A stretch of 8,461 bases of DNA from JAFEBO01 sp044375915 (GTDB taxonomy: Bacteria; Planctomycetota; Phycisphaerae; Phycisphaerales; UBA1924): contig JBILLU010000148.1 in the NCBI GenBank assembly GCA_044375915.1, positions 1 through 8,461 on the forward strand, in the 5' to 3' direction. The notes under the pieces are model-generated. The model did not search any database. It was given only the letters and a program-made list of their open reading frames with translations, and was not told the DNA's origin. Shown here piece after piece: positions 1 to 5,977 of the stretch. How positions within the stretch are numbered: the stretch's first letter is position 1; every line of letters starts with the position of its first letter. The translations under genes and the position numbers were made by a program.

Positions 1-1
1 T

Positions 2-106
2 GATTTCCCGCGCGAGGTGGAGATTCATCGGCGCGAGATCGCGGAGCAGATCGCGGCGCAGGAGCCGACGGTGGTGGGGACGATCCGGCCAGCGACGGGG
101 ACGTGA
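2..106 (+). CDS. C-terminal end of an unidentified protein (partial)
   Basis: The second forward frame is open from the window edge to a TGA at 104-106 and gives 34 residues, starting DFPREVEIHRREIAEQIAAQ and ending GTIRPATGT. Nearly all third codon positions are G or C, as in the clear genes further on, while the other two forward frames give arginine-rich or low-complexity peptides. An intrinsic terminator begins 29 bases after the stop, which supports this being the true end of a gene. The visible part is a charged, probably helical stretch followed by a short tail. I do not recognise the family, and 34 residues are too few to assign a function. The gene converges on yraN, which ends at 306 on the other strand. 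Confidence 0.6.
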   Translation, partial: DFPREVEIHRREIAEQIAAQEPTVVGTIRPATGT

Positions 107-135
107 GCTCAGTCAGGAATGTGTGGGTTGTGCGG

Positions 136-166
136 CCCGGGGCGTTGCTCCGGGTTTTTCTTTTTT
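136..166 (+). terminator. Rho-independent terminator of the upstream plus-strand gene
   Basis: An 8-bp stem, CCCGGGGC (136-143) paired with GCTCCGGG (147-154), has one G-U pair and a GTT loop. It is followed directly by TTTTTCTTTTTT (155-166). It lies 29 bases after the stop at 106. The T-run is on the plus strand only, so it should end transcription of the left-hand gene and not of the converging yraN. Confidence 0.88.
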
Positions 167-257
167 GGAAGAGGTGGAGAGACGGAGAGACGGAGCGATG
201 ACGGGATGGGGATGCGTTGGCGGCCTGCGGTGAGGTTGTGCATCGCGCTGGGTTTCG

Positions 258-278
258 GCGGGGCTTGGAAGGCCCCGC
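258..278 (-). terminator. GC-rich hairpin downstream of yraN, possible weak terminator
   Basis: A perfect 7-bp inverted repeat, GCGGGGC (258-264) and GCCCCGC (272-278), with a 7-base loop lies 27 bases beyond the yraN stop. Read on the minus strand it has no U-run after the stem (the next bases are CGAAACC). It could assist termination or protect the mRNA 3' end, but it is not a canonical intrinsic terminator. Confidence 0.3.
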
Positions 279-305
279 ACGCAAATGAGAACCGTCCGGG
301 ACCGA

Positions 306-746
306 TCAGAGTTGGACTGCGGCCTGGAAGTGGCGGAGGCGGGTGCGTTCGCGCCAGGTGCCGGGGTGGAAGACGTCGATGCCGATGACGTCGATGCGGA
401 CGGGGCGGGGTGGCTGGCGCAGGTGGGGGTGCTTGCGGAGCAATTCGAGCGCGAGCGTGGCGAGTTTGTCTTTTTTGTCCTCGTCGACGGCGGCCTCTGG
501 GGGCGGGGCGTTTGGGTGCGAGGTGTCGGCGCTGCGGGATTTGACTTCGACGAGGATGAGTTGGCGTTCGTCGTCGGATTCGCAGACGAGGTCGAGCTCG
601 CCGCTGGGGAGGACGACGTTGCGGTCGAGGATGCGATAGCCTTGGCGGCGGAGGTAGCGGGCGGCGGCGGCTTCGCCGCGGCGGCCGACGAAGGCGGTGT
701 CGGGCGCGGTGAGGCCGAGAAGGACTCGGAGACGCCTTGGGAGCAT
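306..746 (-). CDS. yraN: YraN / UPF0102 family endonuclease-like protein
   Basis: A 146-residue protein matching the small UPF0102 (YraN) family, whose members are usually about 115-135 residues and are predicted to have a restriction-endonuclease-like fold. Visible family signatures in order are GRRGEAAAARYLRRQGYRIL (21-40), GELDLV (49-54) with the expected metal-binding Asp52, VEVKSR (66-71) with the E-x-K element, a lysine-containing helix around 90-104, and VRIDVIGID near 115-123. The exact cellular role of the family is not settled, so a nuclease or DNA-processing activity is only predicted. The ATG at 746 lies 26 bases after the stop of the upstream lipoprotein gene in another reading frame, so the two are probably one transcription unit. 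No clear Shine-Dalgarno sequence precedes this ATG. The segment around residues 72-90 (SADTSHPNAPPPEAAVDEDK) is somewhat longer than usual for the family. Confidence 0.88.
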   Translation of the reverse strand: MLPRRLRVLLGLTAPDTAFVGRRGEAAAARYLRRQGYRILDRNVVLPSGELDLVCESDDERQLILVEVKSRSADTSHPNAPPPEAAVDEDKKDKLATLALELLRKHPHLRQPPRPVRIDVIGIDVFHPGTWRERTRLRHFQAAVQL

Positions 747-772
747 GTCGGGGTGCGGGTGAGAGGGCGGGG

Positions 773-2296
773 CTAGCGCGGGGCGTCGGCGGGCTTTTCG
801 GTTGGCTTTTCGATTGGCTTCTCGGTTGGCTTTTCGGAGGGGACATTGCCCGCGGCGACGTTGGAGGAGACGCGTTCTTCGAGGATTTCGAGGAGGCGTC
901 GGGTCATGGTTTCGAAGTCGGTGAAGGAGGCTCGGCGTTTGAGTTTCTCGACGAAGCGGCGTTGTTCGTAGTTGAAGCGGCCGCCGGTGAGCGAGTAATC
1001 GAGGCCGATCTGGGCGTTGTAGAGGTCCATGGACATGCGCTGGATCTTTTCGAGCTTGATCCAGTAGGCGGTGTTGCGGACTTCGATGGGGCCGGTGTGC
1101 TGCCCGGGCTGGAGCGGGTGAACGGCCTCGTTGAGCTCTTTGGGGCCGAAGAAGTCATGCTTCTCGTACTCGTCCTCGAAGGAGGCAATGAGGAACTTCT
1201 CGGCGTCCTGTTCTTCTTCGTCGGGTGCGACGTCGTCGTCGGCTTTGGCCTTGCGGGGCGGGAGCTTTTCGTCGGCGAGTTTGTTGAAGTCGGTGCCGCT
1301 GGCGAGGGCGTCGGTGATGCGTTTGACCTCGGCGGCGTCCTTGGTGTTGACGCTGAGCACTCGGAAGTAGGCGAGCGGCGGCGGGTTGAATTCGCGGTAC
1401 TGGCGTTCGTACTGGAGTTGGATGTCGCGCCAGCTGGTGTTGACGCGGGCCTTGATGCGGGTCTGCAGGATGAAGTTGATGAGTTCCTGCTGCTCGCGGT
1501 TCTTCATGTATTGATCGAGCGTGCCACCGTCACGAGCGGAGAGGGACTCGTTGGCGGCGGCTTCGATGCCGCGGTTCTCTGCGACGACTTCGCTGCGGAC
1601 GGTGTTGAGCCAGTTGAAGAATCCGGCTTTCTGTTCGGGCTTGAGGGAGTTGAGGGCTTCGGCGCGGAGGACTTCGTCTTCGATGATGCCGTTGAGTTTT
1701 CGCTGGATTTCTTCGGTGGCGAGGCGGCGCCAGGCGGCTTTGCCGCGGCGGGCGTCGGCCTTGACGAGCTTGGCGTACTCGGTGGTGAGGCGGTCGGACA
1801 TTTCCTCGAGGAAGGTGGAGGCGTAAATGGCGCGGTTGTTGACGTCGCCGATTTTGGCGTCGACGAAGATGGGAGCGCCGACTTCCTTGGGGGTGGAGTT
1901 GTCGAGTTCGGGGGCGCCGACTTCGGCGGCGGCGTCGAAGATGCCGTCGCTGGCGGAGACGGGGCCGGAGCGGAGGGGCTTGACGGTGTCGGCAGCGATG
2001 GTGGGGGCGGTTTCGCCTTTGCCGGCGTTGGTGCCGCCGACGGAGCCGGCGGCGGAGGTGGGGGACTTGAAGTCGTTGGCGGAAACTTTGGTGGTGGCGG
2101 AGAGTGTGTTGGACGAGGTGCAGGCGGGGAAGGAGAGCGGGAAGAGGAGCAAGAGGGCGAAGAGAGTGAGCAGGTGATGCGATTGGACGGCGCGGCGCCG
2201 CTCCGATTGGGCGGAGGGTTGGTGGGCGGGTGACGTAGACTTGGGTCGGTTTGATTTCAAAAGTGGTCCGCCTTCCGAGGCACGCGAGGTGTTCAT
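773..2296 (-). CDS. SurA/parvulin-like lipoprotein (probable periplasmic folding factor)
   Basis: From the ATG at 2296 this is 507 residues. An Arg-rich stretch (SERRRAV, 31-37) precedes a hydrophobic segment (42-57) ending in LSFPAC, so Cys59 is a plausible lipid-modified cysteine, though Phe at -3 and Pro at -2 are not ideal. A low-complexity linker (60-145) follows. Residues about 148-305 are helical with a SurA-N-like opening (GDVNNRAIYASTFLEEM). Residues about 308-418 resemble a parvulin domain: YFRVLSV, ASGTDFNKLADE, DFFGPKELNEAV, LQPGQHTGPIE, AYWIKLEKI. An acidic insert (352-365) interrupts it, and the usual active-site histidines are not seen. The tail (487-502) repeats EKPT-type units. 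The likely role is an outer-membrane or periplasmic chaperone. The start is uncertain: TTG at 2260 would give 495 residues, and no ATG lies nearer the signal segment. Confidence 0.72.
   Translation of the reverse strand: MNTSRASEGGPLLKSNRPKSTSPAHQPSAQSERRRAVQSHHLLTLFALLLLFPLSFPACTSSNTLSATTKVSANDFKSPTSAAGSVGGTNAGKGETAPTIAADTVKPLRSGPVSASDGIFDAAAEVGAPELDNSTPKEVGAPIFVDAKIGDVNNRAIYASTFLEEMSDRLTTEYAKLVKADARRGKAAWRRLATEEIQRKLNGIIEDEVLRAEALNSLKPEQKAGFFNWLNTVRSEVVAENRGIEAAANESLSARDGGTLDQYMKNREQQELINFILQTRIKARVNTSWRDIQLQYERQYREFNPPPLAYFRVLSVNTKDAAEVKRITDALASGTDFNKLADEKLPPRKAKADDDVAPDEEEQDAEKFLIASFEDEYEKHDFFGPKELNEAVHPLQPGQHTGPIEVRNTAYWIKLEKIQRMSMDLYNAQIGLDYSLTGGRFNYEQRRFVEKLKRRASFTDFETMTRRLLEILEERVSSNVAAGNVPSEKPTEKPIEKPTEKPADAPR
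792..839. repeat. Four 12-bp tandem repeats in the lipoprotein C-terminus
   Basis: Four consecutive 12-bp units read on the plus strand as GGCTTTTCGGTT (792-803), GGCTTTTCGATT (804-815), GGCTTCTCGGTT (816-827) and GGCTTTTCGGAG (828-839). On the minus strand they encode the repeating tetrapeptide series SEKP, TEKP, IEKP, TEKP near the end of the lipoprotein. The length is in frame, so gain or loss of a unit would change the tail by four residues without a frameshift. Confidence 0.9.
2187..2294. promoter_or_regulatory. Divergent region between the lipoprotein gene and the DUF1844 gene
   Basis: About 100 bases between the lipoprotein signal-peptide codons and the DUF1844 ATG must hold the start signals for both directions. 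On the minus strand TTGAAA (2255-2260) matches five of six bases of a -35 hexamer, but 17 bases on only a poor -10 (TACGTC) is found. On the plus strand GTGACG (2230-2235) and TGATTT (2252-2257), 16 bases apart, are a weak match. Neither is convincing alone; the call rests on gene arrangement. Confidence 0.35.
2286..2291 (+). promoter_or_regulatory. Ribosome binding site supporting the DUF1844 start at 2295
   Basis: GAGGTG lies three bases before the ATG at 2295, a short but possible spacing; a second GAGG is at 2277-2280. These favour the ATG at 2295 over the in-frame TTG at 2241, which would add 18 residues that do not belong to the family's conserved opening. Confidence 0.5.
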
Positions 2297-2825
2297 GACG
2301 ACTCCGCAGGGGGGCGACGCTCCCAAGATTATCATCGATACGGATTGGAAGAGCCAGGCGCAGGCGGAGAAGGAGAAACTCGCGGCGCAGGAGGCTGCCA
2401 AGAAGGCGGAACGCGAGGCAAAACAAGGTGGCGGCCCCGGGGGGGAACCGGGCCAGGACGGGCCGATCGGGATCAACGACATCATCTCGATGTTTGTGAG
2501 TCAGGCGCTGATGTACCTGGGCGCGGTGCCGGATCCGGCCTCGGGTCGGGCGGTGGTGGCGCCGGAGTATGCGCGGCTGCACATCGAGATGCTGGCGGTT
2601 CTGGAAGAGAAGACCAAGGGCAATTTGACGGAAGCGGAGTCGAAGCTGCTGTCGCGGGCGCTGCAGGAACTGCGGATGGAGTATGTGGAGGTTTCGAAGT
2701 ACGTGGCGCAGGCGATCAAGGAAGGGAAGATCAAGCCGCAGGGTGGGCCGGGTGGTGGGGTTGGTGGGGTTGGTGGGGGGAGTGGGCTTGCGGGGCCGGG
2801 CGGCATGACCTTCGGGACGCCGTAG
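2295..2825 (+). CDS. DUF1844 domain protein
   Basis: A 176-residue protein of the DUF1844 family, for which no function is established. The family opening is clear at residues 10-30 (PKIIIDTDWKSQAQAEKEKL), followed by a charged helix (30-43, probably coiled coil), a Gly/Pro linker (45-57), and the conserved core: INDIISMFVSQALMYLG (60-76), a DP motif (80-81), and LHIEMLAVLEEKTKGNLT (95-112) continuing through LLSRALQELRMEYVEV (118-133). No signal peptide or membrane segment is seen, so it is probably cytoplasmic. The C-terminus (149-170) is a glycine-rich tail encoded by a repetitive G-tract and looks disordered. It is transcribed divergently from the SurA-like lipoprotein and is followed by 235 bases before the sdh operon. 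The adjacency gives no firm hint of function. Confidence 0.88.
   Translation: MTTPQGGDAPKIIIDTDWKSQAQAEKEKLAAQEAAKKAEREAKQGGGPGGEPGQDGPIGINDIISMFVSQALMYLGAVPDPASGRAVVAPEYARLHIEMLAVLEEKTKGNLTEAESKLLSRALQELRMEYVEVSKYVAQAIKEGKIKPQGGPGGGVGGVGGGSGLAGPGGMTFGTP
2741..2800 (+). repeat. G-rich tract with 9-bp repeats; G-quadruplex-capable
   Basis: Nine runs of three or more G fall within 60 bases, separated by one to five bases, on the coding strand at the 3' end of the DUF1844 gene. Three 9-bp units are embedded: GGTGGGGTT at 2754-2762 and 2763-2771, and GGTGGGGGG at 2772-2780. The tract encodes the GGV-GGV-GGG part of a glycine-rich tail. The spacing satisfies the usual G3+N1-7 quadruplex pattern more than once over. 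Confidence 0.75.
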
Positions 2826-2918
2826 GTTTGGGGGGCGGCCGTTGCTTGACGGGAGCGCGGGCGAGGTGTGAGAGCCGTCGCGCGGGGTGTGATGTCGATC
2901 AGGTGCGTGCATGCGCGA

Positions 2919-2940
2919 CCCGACCGCAGAGGCGGTTGGG
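2919..2940 (+). other. Hairpin in the spacer between the DUF1844 gene and sdhC
   Basis: CCCGACCGC (2919-2927) pairs with GCGGTTGGG (2932-2940) as a 9-bp stem with one G-U pair and an AGAG loop. It lies about 93 bases after the DUF1844 stop and about 120 bases before sdhC. The bases after it (TTGTGG) are not a proper U-run, so it may be a weak terminator, an mRNA-stabilising stem or a leader element of the sdh transcript. I found no convincing promoter in the rest of 2826-3060. Confidence 0.45.
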
Positions 2941-3043
2941 TTGTGGTATCGGCGATGGGTTGTGGCACCCTGCGGGGTTGATGCAGCTACCATGCGATGA
3001 AGGCCGCCGGGTTTCGCGGTTCTCGCGGAGGCTGGGCGCGGCC

Positions 3044-3052
3044 GGAGAAGGA
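3044..3052 (+). promoter_or_regulatory. Ribosome binding site of sdhC (supports the GTG start)
   Basis: The purine run GGAGAAGGA lies eight bases before the GTG at 3061. This is a good Shine-Dalgarno sequence at standard spacing and decides for GTG as the start, because no ATG is available before the first transmembrane helix. Confidence 0.75.
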
Positions 3053-3060
3053 TTCTGCGC

Positions 3061-3975
3061 GTGAGCCACAGCGTTGCCGCCGCCCCGGACCAGTCGTTTC
3101 TGGACAAGAACTATTTTCTTGTCCGTCGCCTGCACTCTCTGACGGGGATTGTGCCGATCGGTGTGTTTTTGATTGCGCACCTGGTGACGAACTCATCCGC
3201 GGCGTGGGGCGCCTTTGCGCTGCGTGAGCAGTTGCCTGGGGTGAATGCGACAGCGGATAAGGGGCTGGCGTACTTCTGGAAAGAGGTGATGTGGATCAAC
3301 ACGCAGATCCCGCATCTGCTGCTGATCGAGATCACTCTGTGGGCGTCGATCGCGTTTCACTCGGTGTTCGGCGTGTACTTCGCGCTGAGCGGGAAGTCGA
3401 ACACGAACCGGTACTCGTACCAGAGCAACTGGCGTTACTCGCTTCAGCGGATCAGCGGGTACATCGGCATTCTGTTTATCTTCTATCACGTGGCGACGCT
3501 GCGTTGGGGCTGGACGTTTCTGGTCCCTGGCGGGACGAAGTGGAGCGCGGAGTTTGCGGGGTCGACGCTGGCGGCGGCGATCCAGGGGTCGGAGAACGGA
3601 TACACCTTTGGTGGCGTGCTCGTGACGCTGCTGTATTTCCTTGGCGTGACGATGCTGGTGTACCACTTTGCGAACGGGCTGTGGACGGCGGCGATCACGT
3701 GGGGGATCACGATCTCGGCGGCGGCGCAGCGGCGGTGGGGGTATGTGTGCGCTGGCCTGGGGGTCGCGCTGATGGTGATGGGCTGGGTGTCGATCCTGGT
3801 GTTTGCCGTGGTGAACCCGGGGTTGACGCGGGAACTGGAAGAGGGGCTGAAGAAGGGGCATTCGTCGCTGATGGATCCGTCCGGAAATGAGCGGCTGGCA
3901 AGTGCCGGGCGGCGCGACGATCAAGTGATGATTGGCGGGGTGAATCTCAACAGCAACCGGACATCGAAGGAGTAA
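3061..3975 (+). CDS. sdhC: Succinate dehydrogenase cytochrome b558 membrane anchor subunit
   Basis: A 304-residue membrane subunit of complex II, passing electrons from SdhB to quinone. It resembles the single-subunit diheme b558 type of Bacillus subtilis, not the SdhC/SdhD pair of E. coli. Five hydrophobic helices are visible at about 24-44, 83-109, 130-150, 184-206 and 226-252. Histidines at the expected heme-ligand positions are His40 (LIAHL), His100 (AFHSVFGV), His143 (FYHVATL) and His202 (VYHFANGLW), with His25 in RRLHSLTG also conserved-looking. It is about 100 residues longer than the B. subtilis protein, because of a longer first loop (45-82), a loop at 151-182 and a hydrophilic tail (253-304). 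The GTG start has a good ribosome binding site. The stop is three bases before the sdhA ATG, so the genes are co-transcribed and probably translationally coupled. Menaquinone as the acceptor is inferred from the class. Confidence 0.93.
   Translation: MSHSVAAAPDQSFLDKNYFLVRRLHSLTGIVPIGVFLIAHLVTNSSAAWGAFALREQLPGVNATADKGLAYFWKEVMWINTQIPHLLLIEITLWASIAFHSVFGVYFALSGKSNTNRYSYQSNWRYSLQRISGYIGILFIFYHVATLRWGWTFLVPGGTKWSAEFAGSTLAAAIQGSENGYTFGGVLVTLLYFLGVTMLVYHFANGLWTAAITWGITISAAAQRRWGYVCAGLGVALMVMGWVSILVFAVVNPGLTRELEEGLKKGHSSLMDPSGNERLASAGRRDDQVMIGGVNLNSNRTSKE
3966..3972 (+). promoter_or_regulatory. Ribosome binding site of sdhA
   Basis: GAAGGAG overlaps the last codons of sdhC and sits six bases before the sdhA ATG at 3979. 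It is the strongest Shine-Dalgarno match in the window and fixes the sdhA start. Confidence 0.85.
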
Positions 3976-3978
3976 ACG

Positions 3979-5928
3979 ATGTCTCAGCATCGAGTTATTG
4001 TCGTTGGAGGCGGGTTGGCGGGCTTGAGCGCGTCGGTTCGGATCGCCGAGGCCGGCTTGCCCGTGGATCTCTTCTCCCTCGTCCCCGTCAAGCGCTCCCA
4101 CAGCGTCTGCGCCCAGGGCGGCATCAACGCTTGCAACGAGGTTGCACGCCAGCAGGGCTTCAGCGAGTACGAGCACTTCGACGAGACGATTTACGGCGGC
4201 GACTTCCTGGCCGACCAGCACCCGGTGCTGGAGATGGCGAACTGGGCGCCGAAGATCATTGATCTTTTGGATCGCATGGGTGTGCCGTTCAATCGCACGA
4301 GCGAGGGCAACCGCGATCTGCGGCTGTTCGGCGGTTCGCTGTTCAAGCGGACGCACTTCGCCGGCGCGACGACGGGTCAGCAGTTGATCTACGCGCTCGA
4401 TGAGCAGGTGCGTCGCTACGAGGCCGAGGGGAAGGTCAACAAGTACGAGTTCTGGGAGTTCCTGGGGCCGATCATCCACGAGGGGCGTGCGGTCGGCATC
4501 GTGGCCCAGGACATGCGGACGATGCAGATCCGCTCGTTCCGGGCCGACGCGGTGGTCATGGCCACCGGCGGCTGCGGGCTGGTGTACGGCAAGAGCACGA
4601 TGAGCGTCATGTGTACGGGCGCTGCGGCGGCCCGCTGCTTCCGCGCGGGCGCGTGGTACGGGAACCCGGAGATGATCCAGGTGCACCCAACGGCGATCCC
4701 GGGCGCGGACAAGCTGCGGCTCATGAGTGAATCGGCCCGCGGCGAGGGTGGGCGTGTGTGGGTGCCCAGGAAGGCCAAGGACCCGCGTGATCCCAAGCAG
4801 ATTCCGGAGAGCGAGCGGTGGTACTTCCTGGAAGAGAAGTACCCGGCGTACGGCAACATCGTGCCGCGGGACATCGCGACGCGTGAGATCTTTGATGTGT
4901 GCGTGAACATGGGCCTCGGCGTCGGCGGCGAGAACCAGGTGTACTTGGATCTGACGCACCGCGATCCGGACTATCTCACGCGGAAGCTGGGCGGCATTCT
5001 CGAGATCTACGAGAAGTTCGTGGGCGACGATCCGCGCTTCACGCCCATGAAGATCTTCCCGGCGGTGCACTACTCGATGGGCGGCTTGTGGACGACGTAC
5101 ACGAAGGGGAGTTACAACCCGACGACGGCGTTGCCCAAGCACAAGAGCGGCTCGCCGGCGCCGATCGACGCGAAGGTCGGGATGGGCATGCAGCTTGGTG
5201 CGCCCAACAACTCGATGACGAACATCCCGGGGCTGTACGCCTTCGGCGAGGTGAACTTCGCGTATCACGGCGCGAACCGGTTGGGTGCGAACGCGCTGTT
5301 GTCGTGCATCTTCGACGGGCTGTTCTGCGGCGTGTCGGTCTTCAATTACGTGAAGAACGAGGCACCGGGCAAGGCTCCGGCTGAGGGGCTGGCCTCGGGC
5401 GCGTTCGATGAGAGCGTGAGCCGCGAGACTGCGCGGATGAAGTCGCTGGTGGACTCGGCGTCGGCGGGGGCGAGCGACCCGGCGACGAATCCGTACGCGA
5501 TCGGCAAGGAACTCGGCGACGAGATGACGGCGGCGTGCACGGTGGTTCGCACCGAGACCCGCGCGAAGCAGTGCCTGACCAAGATCGCGGAGTTGAAGGA
5601 TCGCTACGCGAAGGTGAAGCTGTCGGACTCTGCGGGCTGGACGAACCAGTCGTTCAGCTACGCGCGTGCGGTGGGCGACATGCTGGCGGTCGCGGAGGCG
5701 ATTGCGCTGGGGTCGCTGGAGCGACGTGAAAGCCGCGGGGCGCACTACCGGTCGGATTACCCGGACCGCAACGACGCCGAGTTCATGAAGACGTCGCTGG
5801 CGAAGCATGAGGGTGGCAAGACCACGCTCGAGTTTGTGCCCATCGACGCGAGCCTCGTCGCCCCGACGGCGCGGACGTACGGCAAGAAGGACACCAAGAA
5901 GCCGGAGATGGCGGGAGCCACGAGCTGA
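3979..5928 (+). CDS. sdhA: Succinate dehydrogenase flavoprotein subunit
   Basis: A 649-residue catalytic subunit that oxidises succinate to fumarate at a covalently bound FAD, facing the cytoplasm. The dinucleotide fold is at 6-15 (VIVVGGGLAG). RSHSVCAQGGIN (39-50) holds His41, the expected FAD-attachment histidine. Further family blocks are EHFDETIYGGDFLADQHPV (65-83), ATTGQQLIYALDEQVRR (130-146), HPTAI (236-240), ESARGEGG (251-258) with the substrate-site arginine, VPRDIATREI (295-304), HYSMGGLWT (364-372) with a catalytic-region histidine, and FGEV...HGANRLGANAL (422-440). The C-terminal helical domain runs from about 470 to the end. The sequence follows the b558/B. subtilis class (WEFLG, FNRT, LLDRMGVPF), matching its SdhC partner. 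All key residues are present, so it should be functional. It could also act as a fumarate reductase, which sequence alone does not exclude. Confidence 0.97.
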   Translation: MSQHRVIVVGGGLAGLSASVRIAEAGLPVDLFSLVPVKRSHSVCAQGGINACNEVARQQGFSEYEHFDETIYGGDFLADQHPVLEMANWAPKIIDLLDRMGVPFNRTSEGNRDLRLFGGSLFKRTHFAGATTGQQLIYALDEQVRRYEAEGKVNKYEFWEFLGPIIHEGRAVGIVAQDMRTMQIRSFRADAVVMATGGCGLVYGKSTMSVMCTGAAAARCFRAGAWYGNPEMIQVHPTAIPGADKLRLMSESARGEGGRVWVPRKAKDPRDPKQIPESERWYFLEEKYPAYGNIVPRDIATREIFDVCVNMGLGVGGENQVYLDLTHRDPDYLTRKLGGILEIYEKFVGDDPRFTPMKIFPAVHYSMGGLWTTYTKGSYNPTTALPKHKSGSPAPIDAKVGMGMQLGAPNNSMTNIPGLYAFGEVNFAYHGANRLGANALLSCIFDGLFCGVSVFNYVKNEAPGKAPAEGLASGAFDESVSRETARMKSLVDSASAGASDPATNPYAIGKELGDEMTAACTVVRTETRAKQCLTKIAELKDRYAKVKLSDSAGWTNQSFSYARAVGDMLAVAEAIALGSLERRESRGAHYRSDYPDRNDAEFMKTSLAKHEGGKTTLEFVPIDASLVAPTARTYGKKDTKKPEMAGATS

Positions 5929-5977
5929 CGCCTGGACTGATCGAGATCAACTGACAAGCACACTTCGAGCAAGAACC

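Noticed and set aside
172..196. Short direct repeat GGAGAGAC-GGAGAGAC after the first terminator
   Set aside because: Only two 8-bp copies in purine-rich DNA, with no link to a structure or gene.
285..776. Plus-strand open frame opposite yraN
   Set aside because: It is acidic low complexity (repeated D/V/A/G) with no motif; the minus frame carries the UPF0102 signatures.
737..2233. Plus-strand open frame of 498 codons opposite the lipoprotein gene
   Set aside because: The translation is Gly/Val/Glu/Phe-rich low complexity, typical of the complement of a high-GC gene. The minus-strand frame has a signal segment and parvulin-like motifs.
2297..2485. N-terminal extension of the lipoprotein to an ATG at 2485
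   Set aside because: The extra 63 residues lie opposite the conserved DUF1844 opening, are low complexity, and would place the signal segment more than 100 residues from the N-terminus.
2846..2874. TTGACG as a -35 element of an sdh promoter
   Set aside because: The bases 17 positions further on (TGAGAG) are not a credible -10, and the sequence lies far from sdhC.
3193..5808. Very long open frame on the minus strand opposite sdhC and sdhA (871 codons)
   Set aside because: The product is Arg/His/Leu/Ala-rich with no recognisable domain, and it lies exactly opposite two well-conserved genes. High-GC coding DNA often leaves such antisense frames open.
5807..5977. Upstream start for sdhB within the end of sdhA
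   Set aside because: The added 57 residues are Arg/Ser/Thr-rich and overlap conserved sdhA coding sequence; known SdhB proteins begin close to the 2Fe-2S domain.
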